This document shows, in pieces, positions 21,939 to 31,349 of a stretch of DNA of 49,216 nt. The translations under genes were made by a program, and so were the position numbers. The DNA is from an uncultured Bacteroidales bacterium. Lineage in GTDB: Bacteria > Bacteroidota > Bacteroidia > Bacteroidales > Bacteroidaceae. The DNA is taken from NCBI GenBank assembly GCA_902763865.1, contig CACWTR010000018.1, positions 1 through 49,216 of the forward strand, read 5' to 3'. Within the stretch, counting starts at the first letter, position 1. The number at the start of each line of letters is the position of its first letter. Under the pieces are notes generated by a model that saw nothing but the letters and a program-made list of their open reading frames with translations, was not told the origin of the DNA and made no database searches.

Positions 21939-24680
21939 TCAGCTGATGAGAATGCGTATGGTGTTGCCGTCGATGGCGATGTCGCGGCTGAAGTTCTGCA
22001 GCATGGTGAGGGCTATGCTGTTTTCTTCGTCGTGCAGCACCTCGGGGCTGAAGTTCTGCGGGCCGAGGATGGAGAACTGCAGCGTGTCGTCCTGCTCGGT
22101 ATAGGCCAGGGTGAGCTGCATGCCGGGCTGTGTGCCGAAGATGGCCAACGACTCGTCGATGACGTGGAGCACTCCATCCGTCCGGCTCTGTGTCAGGTTG
22201 TAGTGCTGGCAGAATTGCTCCATCTGCGACATCATGGCGTACCAGTCGAAGTGCTTGCTCTCGATGCTGAAGGAGGTCTCGTGAATCTGCCGGATGAACT
22301 TGCGGGTGAGCTCGTGCTGCGGGTGGTCGAAGATCTCGTCGGGCGTTCCGTCCTCATAGACCACACCTTCGGCAAAGAACAGCACACGGCTGCTCACCAG
22401 GCGTGCGAAACGCATCTCGTGTGTCACCACAATCATGGTCATCCCCTCGCGTGCCAAGCGTGTCATCACGCCCAGCACCTCGCTCACCATAGTGGGGTCG
22501 AGGGCAGAGGTCGGTTCGTCGAAAAGCAGTATCTCGGGTTCCATAGCCAGTGCGCGGGCTATAGCCACACGTTGCTTCTGACCGCCGGAAAGCTGGTTGG
22601 GCATGGCATCGGCCCGTTGCGCCAGTCCCACCATGTCGAGCAGTTCGCGGGCCTTCTGCTCTGCCTCCTCGCGCGACTTGCCCAGCAGTTGCATGGGAGC
22701 AAGGGTGACGTTGTCGAGCACCGAGAGACCGTTGAACAGGTTGAACGACTGGAACACCATGCCCATCCGCCGGCGCAGCAGGGGCACGTCGGCACTGGGG
22801 GCCAGGATGTCCTGCCCGCCTATGAGGATGCTGCCGGCTGTGGGGTGCTCCAGGAGGTTCAGGCATCGCAGGAAAGTACTCTTGCCGGTACCCGACGGGC
22901 CGATGACGGAGATGACCTCGCCCGGGTGCACGTCGAGCTGTATGTCGCGCAGCACGTCGAGCGTGCCGTAGCGCTTCTTCATGTGTGCAATGCTGATGAC
23001 CGGAAGTTCCTCCCCGGAGAGCCTTCTGTTGCCCGGCTCATCCCCTGTTGCGGACTTTGCGGCGCGGCGCTTGCGGCAGAGGACGAACCATGCTCCGCCA
23101 CCTGCCAGGAGAAGCAACGGCACAGCCCACCAGAGCCATCCCTTCTCTTCGTCCCCGTCCGGGGAAGTGAGGGCGGAAGTGTCCAGTATGCCTTTCTCCC
23201 CCTTGCGCGTGAGCAGCATGATGTGCGAGGCAATGTAGCCGTCGGAGAAGAGCACCTGTTTCTGTCGCTCCTCGGTGATGCTGATAGAACCCATAGCCAT
23301 GTCGGCCTTCCCCGTCTGCACGGCGGGTATCTGCGATGCGAAATCCATCGTCAGGAATTCCAGCCGCCAGTTGCGCCGGTTGGCCCACTCCGTCAGGAAG
23401 TCCACCTCGAGGCCCGACAGCTTTCCGGAGACGATGAAGTTGAAGGGAGGCATTGCCGGGTAGGTTGCCACACGCAGGGTGCGTCCCGTGCCGCGCTGCT
23501 CGGGCACGCTCATGTCCGCAGGATTGTCGGCATTGCTCCAGCGCTCGATTATCTGCTGGTAAGTGCCGTCCTGACGTATGTCGGCCAGGAAGCTGTTGAA
23601 GTCCTGCTGCAGTTCGGTGTTGCCGAGGCGGAAGGCGGCGCCTACCGGACCAGGCGGCAGGCAGGCATTCACCGTATCTACCTTGGCGGCCAGCTTCTTG
23701 TTGAAAGTTACCGAAAGATTCTCATCGACGAAGACATCCATCTTGCCGTTCTCCAATCCCGCCAGCACGTCGCTCTGAGAGGTCAGGCGATATATGTCGG
23801 CATCCGGTGCCAGGCGGGAAACGGCAATGTCCTGAATGCTGCCAATGACGACACCGACCTTCTTGCCGGCAAGGGCCTTGAAGACTGCGGGGACGTCATC
23901 CGCCGCGGTCTCGTGCGAAGGGGCCGTGGCCTGCAGCGTAGGCAGATAGGTGGCCGTGCCGGCCAGCAGCAGGAGCAGTGCAATGAGGATGGCCTTCATC
24001 CTGCGCCGCTGGACAAGCGACCCAAGCAGCTGCCCGATGAGCCATGCCACGAGGAAATAGATGATGGCCGTCACGATGAGCGGGAAGAAGGCATCGAAGG
24101 TGCGCGAGCGGATCAGGTCGGAAGCACGCGTTATGTCGGCTACGGCAATGTAGCCCACGATGCTCGTCCCTTTCAGCAGGCTCACCACTTCGCCCTGATA
24201 GACGGGCAGCACCGCCCTGACAACCTGAGGCAACACTATCCTGAGGAACGTCTGTCGCTGCGTGTAGCCTAAAGCCAGGCCAGCCTCGGTTTGTCCGCGG
24301 TCGATGCCCTGGATGGCAGTGCGCAGCATCTCGCCGATGTAGGCCGACGTGTTCATGGCAAAGGTGACGATGGCCACCACAATGCCTGTGGCATCCAGTG
24401 GCGCCATCACCACGTAGTACATCAGCATGAGCAGCACCAGAACGGGGGTGCCGCGCATCAGGTCGATATATACGATGGCTGTGCGCTGCAGCCAGGGGCG
24501 TCGGTTCATGCGCATCCAGCATACCAGCCCGCCCAGCAGCGTGCCTAAGAGTACGGCGCAGAATGTAATGAGGAGCGTCACTTGCAGGCCGTCGAGTATC
24601 ATCCTGTAGCGATCCTCGACTATCAGGTTGTTCGTGAAGCTGTCAGCTACAGAGTGTAGCCACTGGGTCATTTGTTCCAT
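21939..24680 (-). CDS. Single-polypeptide amino-acid ABC importer (permease + substrate-binding + ATPase + extra domain)
   Basis: A 913-residue fusion. Residues 25-220: HisM/GlnP-type permease with the EAA loop EAGLALGYTQRQTF (132-145). Residue 230-247: membrane helix. Residues 268-382 match the second lobe of an SBP_bac_3 binding domain (LAGKKVGVVIGS ... LADIRQDGTYQQIIERW). Residues 400-495 match the first lobe (LRVATYPAMPPFNF ... SITEERQKQVLFSDGYIAS), so lobe order is inverted. Residues 515-537: helix. Residues 560-800: GlnQ-type ATPase with Walker A GPSGTGKST (594-602), signature LSGGQKQRVAIARAL, Walker B ILLFDEPTSALDP. Residues 805-913: an extra domain ending SIALTMLQNFSRDIAID, loosely like a degenerate GHKL fold. 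Substrate is probably a polar amino acid. Confidence 0.88.
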   Translation of the reverse strand: MEQMTQWLHSVADSFTNNLIVEDRYRMILDGLQVTLLITFCAVLLGTLLGGLVCWMRMNRRPWLQRTAIVYIDLMRGTPVLVLLMLMYYVVMAPLDATGIVVAIVTFAMNTSAYIGEMLRTAIQGIDRGQTEAGLALGYTQRQTFLRIVLPQVVRAVLPVYQGEVVSLLKGTSIVGYIAVADITRASDLIRSRTFDAFFPLIVTAIIYFLVAWLIGQLLGSLVQRRRMKAILIALLLLLAGTATYLPTLQATAPSHETAADDVPAVFKALAGKKVGVVIGSIQDIAVSRLAPDADIYRLTSQSDVLAGLENGKMDVFVDENLSVTFNKKLAAKVDTVNACLPPGPVGAAFRLGNTELQQDFNSFLADIRQDGTYQQIIERWSNADNPADMSVPEQRGTGRTLRVATYPAMPPFNFIVSGKLSGLEVDFLTEWANRRNWRLEFLTMDFASQIPAVQTGKADMAMGSISITEERQKQVLFSDGYIASHIMLLTRKGEKGILDTSALTSPDGDEEKGWLWWAVPLLLLAGGGAWFVLCRKRRAAKSATGDEPGNRRLSGEELPVISIAHMKKRYGTLDVLRDIQLDVHPGEVISVIGPSGTGKSTFLRCLNLLEHPTAGSILIGGQDILAPSADVPLLRRRMGMVFQSFNLFNGLSVLDNVTLAPMQLLGKSREEAEQKARELLDMVGLAQRADAMPNQLSGGQKQRVAIARALAMEPEILLFDEPTSALDPTMVSEVLGVMTRLAREGMTMIVVTHEMRFARLVSSRVLFFAEGVVYEDGTPDEIFDHPQHELTRKFIRQIHETSFSIESKHFDWYAMMSQMEQFCQHYNLTQSRTDGVLHVIDESLAIFGTQPGMQLTLAYTEQDDTLQFSILGPQNFSPEVLHDEENSIALTMLQNFSRDIAIDGNTIRILIS

Positions 24681-24694
24681 AGATAGTTCTTAAA

Positions 24695-25258
24695 TTAGGT
24701 TTCTTCGTTCATCTTGCATATTTTTCGTGCTTCCCTGCGGGCTTCTTTCCATCGGGGAAAGTACTGGTCCATCAGCGCATGGAAGCGGGCGTTGTGGCTC
24801 GGCTCGAGCAGATGGCACAACTCATGGACCACGACATGCTCGACACACCACGTGGGCAGCAGAAGCAGGTATGCCGAGAAGCGGATGGAGCGGTCCTTTA
24901 TGTTGCAGACTCCCCAGCGCGACGTCATAGCCCTGTAGCTCACGGCGGTTGGCGCTACGCCCATCGTCTTGGCATGGTGCTGCACCAAGGGCTCTATCAA
25001 GGCTTTCAGTCGCCGCAGGGCATCGCCCTGCTGTTCCTTCGTCTGCAGCGGCAGCTGGTCGTAGAACGCCATCCGCTGCCGCTGCCGTTCAAAGGTCTTC
25101 TTCTGTGCCTCGGCTATCCAGTCGCGGTGTTCTTCAATGAAGCGCTCCACCTCTTCCCTCGGTATGCCGAAGGGTGCCGAGACGTGCACATCGCCGTTCC
25201 TGACGATGCGCATCGACAGCCGCCGTGTCCTCCTGTATGTTACTTGCAGGCGGGGCAC
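24695..25258 (-). CDS. YgjP-type (DUF45) metallopeptidase
   Basis: A 187-residue protein with the YgjP-like M48-related domain: [40 protein letters not shown], and the zinc motif [17 protein letters not shown] (HELCH plus downstream His). The start at 25258 is preferred because the family homology begins immediately; it makes the gene overlap the fumarase stop by 19 bases. It lies between fumarase and the ABC importer on the same strand. Confidence 0.85.
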   Translation of the reverse strand: MPRLQVTYRRTRRLSMRIVRNGDVHVSAPFGIPREEVERFIEEHRDWIAEAQKKTFERQRQRMAFYDQLPLQTKEQQGDALRRLKALIEPLVQHHAKTMGVAPTAVSYRAMTSRWGVCNIKDRSIRFSAYLLLLPTWCVEHVVVHELCHLLEPSHNARFHALMDQYFPRWKEARREARKICKMNEET

Positions 25259-26880
25259 CAGGGCTTGAGCTGCTTGAAGAAGTCGTTACCCTTGTCATCC
25301 ACGAGGATGAAAGCGGGGAAGTCCTCCACCGTTATCTTCCAGATGGCTTCCATGCCGAGCTCGGGGTATTCCACGCACTCGATGCTCTTGATGCTCGACT
25401 GCGACAGGACGGCTGCCACGCCGCCAATGGTGCCGAGGTAGAAGCCGCCGTGCTTCTGGCAAGCATCCGTCACCTGCTGCGTGCGGTTGCCCTTGGCTAT
25501 CATCACGAGCGATGCGCCGTTTGCCTGGAACTCATCGACGTAGGGGTCCATGCGATTGGCAGTTGTCGGGCCCATCGAGCCGCAGGGATAGCCCTCGGGT
25601 GTCTTGGCGGGGCCGGCATAGAGGATGGGGTAGTCCTTGAAGTACTGCGGCAGTCCCTCGCCGGCATCCAGGCGGGCCTTGAGCTTGGCATGGGCAATGT
25701 CGCGAGCCACGATGATGGTGCCACGGAGGTTGACGCGCGTCGATACGGGGTACTTGCTCAACTCCTTGCGGACGGCATCGATGCCTTTGTCCAGGTCTAT
25801 CTCAACACCCTTGCCGCCTTCGCCGGGCAGACGCAGCTCCTGAGGAATGAGTTCGCCGGGGCAGTCGTCCATCTTCTCCAGCCAGATGCCGTCCTTGTTG
25901 ATCTTTGCCTTGATGTTGCGGTCGGCACTGCAGCTTACGCCCATGCCGATGGGACAGCTTGCGCCGTGACGCGGCAGGCGGATGACGCGGATGTCGTGGG
26001 CCAGGTACTTGCCGCCGAACTGTGCGCCGAGACCAATCTTGTGAGCTTCCTCGAGGAGCTTCTTCTCCAGGTCGATGTCGCGGAAGGCACGTCCCGTCTC
26101 GTCGCCCGTCGTGGGCAGCGAGTCGTAGTACTTGATGCTCGCCAGCTTGACGGTCAGCAGGTTCTTCTCTGCGCTGGTGCCGCCGATGACGAAGGCGATG
26201 TGATAGGGCGGACAGGCAGCCGTGCCCAGGTGCTTCATCTCCTCCACGAGGAAGGGCAGCAGCGTGCCTTCGTTCTGGATGGTGGCCTTCGTCATGGGGT
26301 AGAAGTAGGTCTTGTTGGCCGAGCCGCCGCCCTTGGCAACCATCACGAAGCGGTACTCGGCACCCTCCGTTGCCTCTATGTCAATCTGGGCAGGCAGGTT
26401 GCACTTCGTGTTCACCTCGTCGTACATGTTGAGCGGAGCATTCTGCGAGTAGCGGAGGTTGTCCTGCGTGAACGTGTTGAACACGCCACGGGAGAGTGCC
26501 TCTTCGTCCTCGAAGCCGGTCCACACCTGCTGTCCTTTCTCGCCGTGGATGATGGCCGTGCCAGTGTCCTGGCAGAAGGGCAGGATGCCCTTGCAGGCAG
26601 TCTCGGCATTGCGCAGGAACTGGAGGGCGACGTACTTGTCGTTCTCGCTGGCATCGGGGTCCTTCAGTATCTGAGCCACCTGCAGGTTGTGCTCGCGGCG
26701 CAGCATGAACTCCACGTCGTGGAAGGCCTGCTGAGCCAGAAGTGTCAGCGCCTCGGGAGAGACCTTCACAATCTCCTTTCCCTCGAACTCGCTCACGGTG
26801 ACGCCTTCCTTCGTAAGGAGGCGGTACTCTGTCTTGTCCTCGCCCATCTGGAACATCGGGGCATACTTGAATTCTGTCAT
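25240..26880 (-). CDS. Class I (Fe-S) fumarate hydratase
   Basis: A 546-residue iron-sulfur hydro-lyase interconverting fumarate and malate. Alpha-part motifs [13 protein letters not shown] and [12 protein letters not shown] and the conserved Cys segment [18 protein letters not shown] are visible. The beta-part ends [20 protein letters not shown] and [13 protein letters not shown]. Start MTEFKYAP at 26880 is chosen by homology; the longer frame reads into the transposase 3' end. No promoter box is seen in the 29 bases upstream, so transcription may depend on read-through from the upstream transposase. Confidence 0.93.
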   Translation of the reverse strand: MTEFKYAPMFQMGEDKTEYRLLTKEGVTVSEFEGKEIVKVSPEALTLLAQQAFHDVEFMLRREHNLQVAQILKDPDASENDKYVALQFLRNAETACKGILPFCQDTGTAIIHGEKGQQVWTGFEDEEALSRGVFNTFTQDNLRYSQNAPLNMYDEVNTKCNLPAQIDIEATEGAEYRFVMVAKGGGSANKTYFYPMTKATIQNEGTLLPFLVEEMKHLGTAACPPYHIAFVIGGTSAEKNLLTVKLASIKYYDSLPTTGDETGRAFRDIDLEKKLLEEAHKIGLGAQFGGKYLAHDIRVIRLPRHGASCPIGMGVSCSADRNIKAKINKDGIWLEKMDDCPGELIPQELRLPGEGGKGVEIDLDKGIDAVRKELSKYPVSTRVNLRGTIIVARDIAHAKLKARLDAGEGLPQYFKDYPILYAGPAKTPEGYPCGSMGPTTANRMDPYVDEFQANGASLVMIAKGNRTQQVTDACQKHGGFYLGTIGGVAAVLSQSSIKSIECVEYPELGMEAIWKITVEDFPAFILVDDKGNDFFKQLKPWCPACK

Positions 26881-26909
26881 TCTATTCAGTTTATGTGTTA
26901 ATAATGTGT

Positions 26910-28100
26910 TTATGCTGTAGCTAAATGTTTGGCAATTTCGTTGAGTGCCACAAAGCGATAACGCTGGGCTGTCGCAGGGATAGGCGTGTAACACAAATGG
27001 CGTGCCTCTGCCTTGCGGCGCAAGGTCTCTTCGACGGCTGACTGGATGCTGGCATCAAGGAAAGCTTGCTCGGTGGGTTGCAATAGCAACAGTTGCCCCT
27101 TCGAACATGCCTCGAAATAGACGCCGCCGGGTTTGTAGTAGCGTTCATGGGGCGAGCCTTCCTTGGGGAACCCGTCGCCAAGAAGAACAACCATCGGGTA
27201 GCCTTGCTCCCGCAAAGCCCGGGCAATGTGTTGCTCGCCCTTGCTGATGGCTGCCGTATAAGTGACCGTCCCGTCGTGAGCAGCCGCCATTGCCGTCCGC
27301 AACCGTTCCTTCACCTGATCGTCAGTAGCGCTGCGCGACATTTCCACCGCCTGTCGGTCAGGCCAGTCAAGGAGGAAATGGTTGCCCATCGAGGTAAACG
27401 ACAGGCCGGCGACCTCCGTGCGTCTGTGCAGACGGAAGAGGTCAGGGTTCCTGGTCTTGAGCCAAAGGCGTCGAGGATTGTCTTTTACATAGTCAATCAT
27501 CCGGCGCAACTGGCCGGGCGCATGAAGGATGCGCTCATGGTAATAGGCAGGGTCCTGCTGCCAGATGCTGCCCCTGCCCGCAAAAATGCGGGCAAAATGC
27601 ACCAGAGCCTTCTCTCCCTCTCCATGTACCCCAGCGGCGTTTTTGCCTTCAGGGAAAGTCCCTTCCCCGTGCACTTTAGCGGCGTTTTCGCCGCTACAAA
27701 AATACTCCTCCTTGTAAACCTTCGTGCATGCGCTCTTGAATCCACGCACCACCGCCCCGATGCTTTGCGGCAGCGGCTCGAGCACTTGAATCACAAAATG
27801 GACATGGTCGGGCATCACCATCTGTGTCAGCACCTTCAGGGCATACCCCTTCCGTTCGTAGAACTGTGCCAGCCCGCCCAGCATCTTGCACACCTGCCGA
27901 CCGAAAGGATTGAGCTTGACGAAAGCCTTTTCTGCGCTCTCACCCGCCAGAACACCAAACAGCGGATACCGTTCCTCCACAGGCAACGTGAAGTGATAGA
28001 TGGCACGCCCCCGGTAGTCCCATCCGTTTTCACGATGGTGCCGCGTGGTATCGACCGGACGCCATTTCCCCTGATCCTTATCCATTGCCTGTGTGCTCAT
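26910..28100 (-). CDS. REP-associated Y1 transposase (RAYT-like) with C-terminal Rossmann-like domain
   Basis: A 396-residue protein. The N-terminal half is a Y1/HUH transposase of the RAYT type: [23 protein letters not shown] motif [20 protein letters not shown], then [14 protein letters not shown] (candidate catalytic Tyr) and [12 protein letters not shown]. Between them, about 40 residues ([26 protein letters not shown]) are an imperfect internal duplication translating REP-like palindromes. The C-terminal 170 residues ([49 protein letters not shown]) resemble a DprA/SLOG-like Rossmann domain. RAYTs process REP hairpins. It sits between hflX and fumarase. Confidence 0.85.
   Translation of the reverse strand: MSTQAMDKDQGKWRPVDTTRHHRENGWDYRGRAIYHFTLPVEERYPLFGVLAGESAEKAFVKLNPFGRQVCKMLGGLAQFYERKGYALKVLTQMVMPDHVHFVIQVLEPLPQSIGAVVRGFKSACTKVYKEEYFCSGENAAKVHGEGTFPEGKNAAGVHGEGEKALVHFARIFAGRGSIWQQDPAYYHERILHAPGQLRRMIDYVKDNPRRLWLKTRNPDLFRLHRRTEVAGLSFTSMGNHFLLDWPDRQAVEMSRSATDDQVKERLRTAMAAAHDGTVTYTAAISKGEQHIARALREQGYPMVVLLGDGFPKEGSPHERYYKPGGVYFEACSKGQLLLLQPTEQAFLDASIQSAVEETLRRKAEARHLCYTPIPATAQRYRFVALNEIAKHLATA
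27576..27696. repeat. REP-like palindromes within the transposase gene
   Basis: A perfect palindrome TAGCGGCG-tttt-CGCCGCTA at 27677-27696, a decayed second copy around 27631-27648 (CAGCGGCGTTTTTGCC), and GCCCGC-aaaaat-GCGGGC at 27576-27593. All stay in frame. They sit in a hydrophilic insertion of the transposase. Confidence 0.7.
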
Positions 28101-28209
28101 GTGTTATCTATATTTTGTTTTTGTTTGTGTCTGCAAAGTTGTGCTTTTCCTGCGACAATGCCAAACATAGTATGGGGGTAGGGCCATGTCTTCTTTTCCC
28201 TGAGAAGTG

Positions 28210-29538
28210 TCAGGTCGTTTCTTCGTAGTGCTGGAAGAGGAAGTCGTTGTAGGGATACTTCTGGACGTGGAGCTCGCGTACCTTATTATATAGTACCTGC
28301 TTGAGGGTGTCGCAGCCGGTGCGCTGCTGTGCGGAGATGAAGAGGCAGTCTCCTTGGAGGCGCGACATCCAGGTGCGGATGAGTTCCTGCAGCGAGACGT
28401 TGCGGGCTGTGGCGGGTGTGAGGTCGTCGGCATCCTTTTCCTCCCATGTGTAGGCATCTATCTTGTTGAAGATGATCATCTGTGGTTTCTCGCTGCACCC
28501 GAGGTCGGCGAGTGTCTTGTCAACCACTCTGATCTGGTCCTCGAAGTCGGGATGGCTGATATCGACGATGTGGAGCAGCAGGTCGGCCTCGCGCACCTCG
28601 TCGAGTGTGCTCTTGAAGGAATCGACGAGGTCTGTGGGGAGCTTGCGGATGAAGCCGACGGTGTCGCAGAGCAGGAAAGGCAGGTTATCGACTATGACCT
28701 TGCGGACGGTCGTGTCGAGGGTGGCGAAGAGTTTGTTCTCGGCAAAGACGTCGCTCTTGGAGAGCAGGTTCATGAGGGTGCTCTTGCCGACGTTGGTGTA
28801 GCCTACGAGTGCCACGCGTATCATCTTGCCGCGACCAGAGCGTTGGGTGGTCTTCTGCTTGTCGATTTCTGCGAGTCGCTGCTTGAGCAGGCTGATGCGG
28901 TTCAGTATGATGCGGCGGTCCATCTCGAGCTGTGTCTCGCCCGGTCCGCGCAGTCCCACCGAGCCTTTGCCGCCTCCGCTGCCCGAGCCGCCGCCTTGCC
29001 GCTCGAGGTGCGTCCAGAGGCGTTGCAGGCGGGGCAGCATGTAGCGGTACTGTGCCAGTTCGACCTGCGTCTTGGCGTTGGCCGTCTGTGCCCGCATGGC
29101 GAAGATGTCGAGGATGAGATTCGTGCGGTCCAGTATCTTCACCTTCAGTTCCTTTTCGATGTTGCGCAGCTGCTTGGCGGACAGTTCGTCGTCGAAGATG
29201 ACCATCGACACTTCGCGCTCGGCCTCCTCTTCGGCTTCGATGTAGGCGCGAATCTCTTGCAACTTGCCAATGCCGAGGTAGGTGACGCTGTTGGGGCCGT
29301 TCAGCCGTTGGGTGAAGCGGCGCACGGTCTTGGCTCCGGCTGTCTCGGCCAGGAACTCCAACTCGTCGAGGAACTCGGTGGTCTTGCGCTCGTCCTGGGA
29401 CGGAGTGATGAGCCCGACGAGTACGGCTGTCTCGGGGCTGTCGTCCACTACGTTGTGAAACTTCGTGCCCGTCATGCCTTCCTCGAAGGGGAGCGACGAG
29501 CGCGAGGAGTTATAGTGTTTGCTGCGGGAAGTCCTCAC
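28210..29538 (-). CDS. hflX: Ribosome-associated GTPase HflX
   Basis: A 442-residue GTPase that rescues or splits stalled ribosomes under stress. The N-terminal HflX domain (ETAVLVGLI, FDDELSAKQLRNIEKEL, DRTNLILDIFAMRAQT) and glycine-rich linker GGGSGSGGGKGSVGLRGPGE precede the G domain: G1 GYTNVGKST, G3 DTVGFIRKLP, G4 NKID. A C-terminal FISAQQRTG follows. The first ATG at 29538 is used; MTGTKFHN 21 codons on is an alternative. Downstream of the coiled-coil lipoprotein on the same strand. Confidence 0.93.
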   Translation of the reverse strand: MRTSRSKHYNSSRSSLPFEEGMTGTKFHNVVDDSPETAVLVGLITPSQDERKTTEFLDELEFLAETAGAKTVRRFTQRLNGPNSVTYLGIGKLQEIRAYIEAEEEAEREVSMVIFDDELSAKQLRNIEKELKVKILDRTNLILDIFAMRAQTANAKTQVELAQYRYMLPRLQRLWTHLERQGGGSGSGGGKGSVGLRGPGETQLEMDRRIILNRISLLKQRLAEIDKQKTTQRSGRGKMIRVALVGYTNVGKSTLMNLLSKSDVFAENKLFATLDTTVRKVIVDNLPFLLCDTVGFIRKLPTDLVDSFKSTLDEVREADLLLHIVDISHPDFEDQIRVVDKTLADLGCSEKPQMIIFNKIDAYTWEEKDADDLTPATARNVSLQELIRTWMSRLQGDCLFISAQQRTGCDTLKQVLYNKVRELHVQKYPYNDFLFQHYEETT

Positions 29539-29633
29539 AATTTACTATTTGACTATTTACAATTTACTATTTATGTACTATTTAGTAATTAAACTATTTA
29601 CTTTTGTTCCCCCTAAAGGGGGTTAGGGGGTCA
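29539..29633. repeat. AT-rich degenerate repeat plus CCCCCT/AGGGGG palindrome
   Basis: Upstream of hflX: several variants of ACTATTTACAATTT, then a short palindrome CCCCCTAAAGGGGG with a trailing TTAGGGGG (29609-29632). The palindrome resembles a minimal hairpin of the palindromic family but lacks the outer arms. Confidence 0.6.
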
Positions 29634-30488
29634 CTATTTAACCAGCACGACGAGGTACTTGCTGACGCTCCAGAACTTCTGAGGGTCGGTGATGTGAAGT
29701 TCGTACTGCCCCTGCTTGTCCTTGGTCAGCTGGTAGCTTCCGGCAGGGTGCGTGGAGAGGAGCTGTGCGCTCTTGCTGTAGAACTTGAGATCCTTGTCGT
29801 AGCGGATATCTACTTTTGTGAAGTAGTCCTTGTTGAAGTCGCCGTTCTTGAGCACGTCGCCCTTGGTCAGAATTTTCTGTTCCTTCAGCTCGCTTTTGGT
29901 GCCGAAGACGAACCATGCAGTGTTGAGTTCCTTGTCCTGCTGCTGCATCTTGTCCTTGTTGGCACGGTTCTCCTCGGTCAGGGCTGCCACGTTGTTGCTG
30001 AGTCCGGCGATGGCGTCACCCTGTGCCTCGATGAGTGCATCCTTTTCTGCCAGGCTTGCCTCGAGTTCCTGGATGCGGGCTGCCTGGGCATCAATCTGGG
30101 CTTGCAGGTTCTCGATTGTCTTCTGCATCTTAGTACCCTTGATGCTGCTGTTCTTGATTTTCTCTTGCAGCTGTGCAATCAGCTCGCGGTTCTGCTGCAT
30201 GGCTTGCTGGATGAACTGCATGTTCTCGCGCACTACCTCGCGCGTGCTGGCGCTTTCGGGACTGCCGTCGGCAATCGTCACGCGGCCTTCTGCCTCGTTG
30301 ATGCGGCGGATGCCTTCCTGCACTTCGTTGAAGGTGCCCAGGATGTCGTCCAGCTCCATGTCTTTCTCGTTGATAATGCGCTGCAGGGAGTCGCGTTCTT
30401 GCTGTACAGCTTCCTGCTGCCCGCCGGTCATGTTGCAAGCACTCAGGGCAAGTGTGCATGCGACGAATAATAATAATGTCTTTTTCAT
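29634..30488 (-). CDS. Coiled-coil lipoprotein, unknown function
   Basis: A 284-residue protein with a lipoprotein signal (MKKTLLLFVACTLALSAC). Residues about 25-190 form long coiled coils (ENLQAQIDAQAARIQELEAS, LAEKDALIEAQGDAIAGLSN). The C-terminal domain (TAWFVFGTKSELKEQKILTK ... SVSKYLVVLVK) is conserved in Bacteroidetes proteins without assigned function. It starts 9 bases after the rsmI stop, so rsmI, this gene and possibly hflX form one operon. Confidence 0.8.
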   Translation of the reverse strand: MKKTLLLFVACTLALSACNMTGGQQEAVQQERDSLQRIINEKDMELDDILGTFNEVQEGIRRINEAEGRVTIADGSPESASTREVVRENMQFIQQAMQQNRELIAQLQEKIKNSSIKGTKMQKTIENLQAQIDAQAARIQELEASLAEKDALIEAQGDAIAGLSNNVAALTEENRANKDKMQQQDKELNTAWFVFGTKSELKEQKILTKGDVLKNGDFNKDYFTKVDIRYDKDLKFYSKSAQLLSTHPAGSYQLTKDKQGQYELHITDPQKFWSVSKYLVVLVK

Positions 30489-30497
30489 AATGGTTTA

Positions 30498-31190
30498 TTA
30501 TGTTCTTTGTTCTCTGATTTGTTCTTTTCCTCCTACTACTATGACGAACTCGCCGCGAGGCTCTGTTTCCGTGAAGTGGTCCAGAAGTTCCTGGAGCGTG
30601 CCGCGCACGCTCTCTTCGTGCACCTTGCTTATCTCGCGGCAGACGCTCGCCAGACGTTCCGGTCCGAAGACCTCGACGAACTGTGCCAGTGCCTTTACGA
30701 TGCGGTGGGGCGACTCGTAGAAAATCATCGTGCGTGTCTCTTCCGCAAGGGCTTGCAGGCGTGTCTGCCTCCCCTTCTTCTGCGGCAGGAAACCTTCGAA
30801 GCAGAAGCGGTCGCAGGGCAGGCCGCTGCTGACCAGGGCCGGCACGAAGGCTGTGGCTCCCGGCAGCGTGATGACTTCCACGCCGGCGCGTATCGCTTCG
30901 CGGGCCACAAGGAATCCCGGGTCGCTGATGCCCGGCGTGCCGGCATCGCTCACCACGGCTATCGTCTGCCCCGCCAGCAGTCGCTCTACGATGCTCTCCA
31001 CCGTCCGGTGCTCGTTGAACTTGTGGTAGGAGAGCATGGCATTCCTGATGTCGAAGTGCCGGAGCAGGTTGCCGCTCGTGCGGGTGTCCTCGGCCATGAT
31101 GAGGTCAGCCTCGCGCAGCACCTTGAGTGCCCGCATCGTAATGTCCTCCAGGTTGCCTACCGGAGTCGGTACCAGATAGAGTGTTCCCAT
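30498..31190 (-). CDS. rsmI: 16S rRNA (cytidine-1402-2'-O)-methyltransferase
   Basis: A 230-residue tetrapyrrole-methylase-fold enzyme: start GTLYLVPTPVGNLEDITMRA, LIMAEDTRTSGNLLRHFDI, VVSDAGTPGISDPGF, LPGATAFVPALVSSGLP, FYESPHRIVKAL. It modifies C1402 of 16S rRNA in the decoding centre. It has its own -7 box upstream (31214-31221). Slightly short at the C-terminus but complete for the catalytic domain. Confidence 0.94.
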   Translation of the reverse strand: MGTLYLVPTPVGNLEDITMRALKVLREADLIMAEDTRTSGNLLRHFDIRNAMLSYHKFNEHRTVESIVERLLAGQTIAVVSDAGTPGISDPGFLVAREAIRAGVEVITLPGATAFVPALVSSGLPCDRFCFEGFLPQKKGRQTRLQALAEETRTMIFYESPHRIVKALAQFVEVFGPERLASVCREISKVHEESVRGTLQELLDHFTETEPRGEFVIVVGGKEQIREQRT

Positions 31191-31213
31191 TCCTTATTAT
31201 ATATATGCGGATG

Positions 31214-31221
31214 CAAAGATA
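31214..31221 (-). promoter_or_regulatory. -7 box for rsmI
   Basis: TATCTTTG read on the minus strand, 24 bases before the rsmI ATG. Confidence 0.55.
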
Positions 31222-31317
31222 CGAATAAAGTAATGAAGAATGAAGAATGCGGAATGAAGATTTTATGTTTTTTGCACTTTTGAGCCTCTCTTTGCATGGG
31301 AATTAAACTAATTTTTG

Positions 31318-31325
31318 TAAATTTG
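31318..31325 (+). promoter_or_regulatory. Candidate -7 box for tdk
   Basis: TAAATTTG, 24 bases before the tdk ATG. A TTTG at 31291-31294 is a possible -33 element, but the 23-base spacer is slightly long. Confidence 0.4.
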
Positions 31326-31349
31326 TCCCTGCAAAACGTAATGTAACCG

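Noticed and set aside
23140-23185. Palindromic element inside the ABC importer
   Set aside because: CCCCGTCCGGGGAAGTGAGG looked similar, but the outer arms and second hairpin are missing and the peptide fits an ordinary linker.
22032-24272. 746-codon plus-strand frame opposite the ABC importer
   Set aside because: His/Gln/Val-rich shadow translation without motifs; the minus strand encodes a recognisable transporter.
25225-26901. 558-codon plus-strand frame opposite fumarase
   Set aside because: Shadow of a strongly conserved gene; no independent start or domain.
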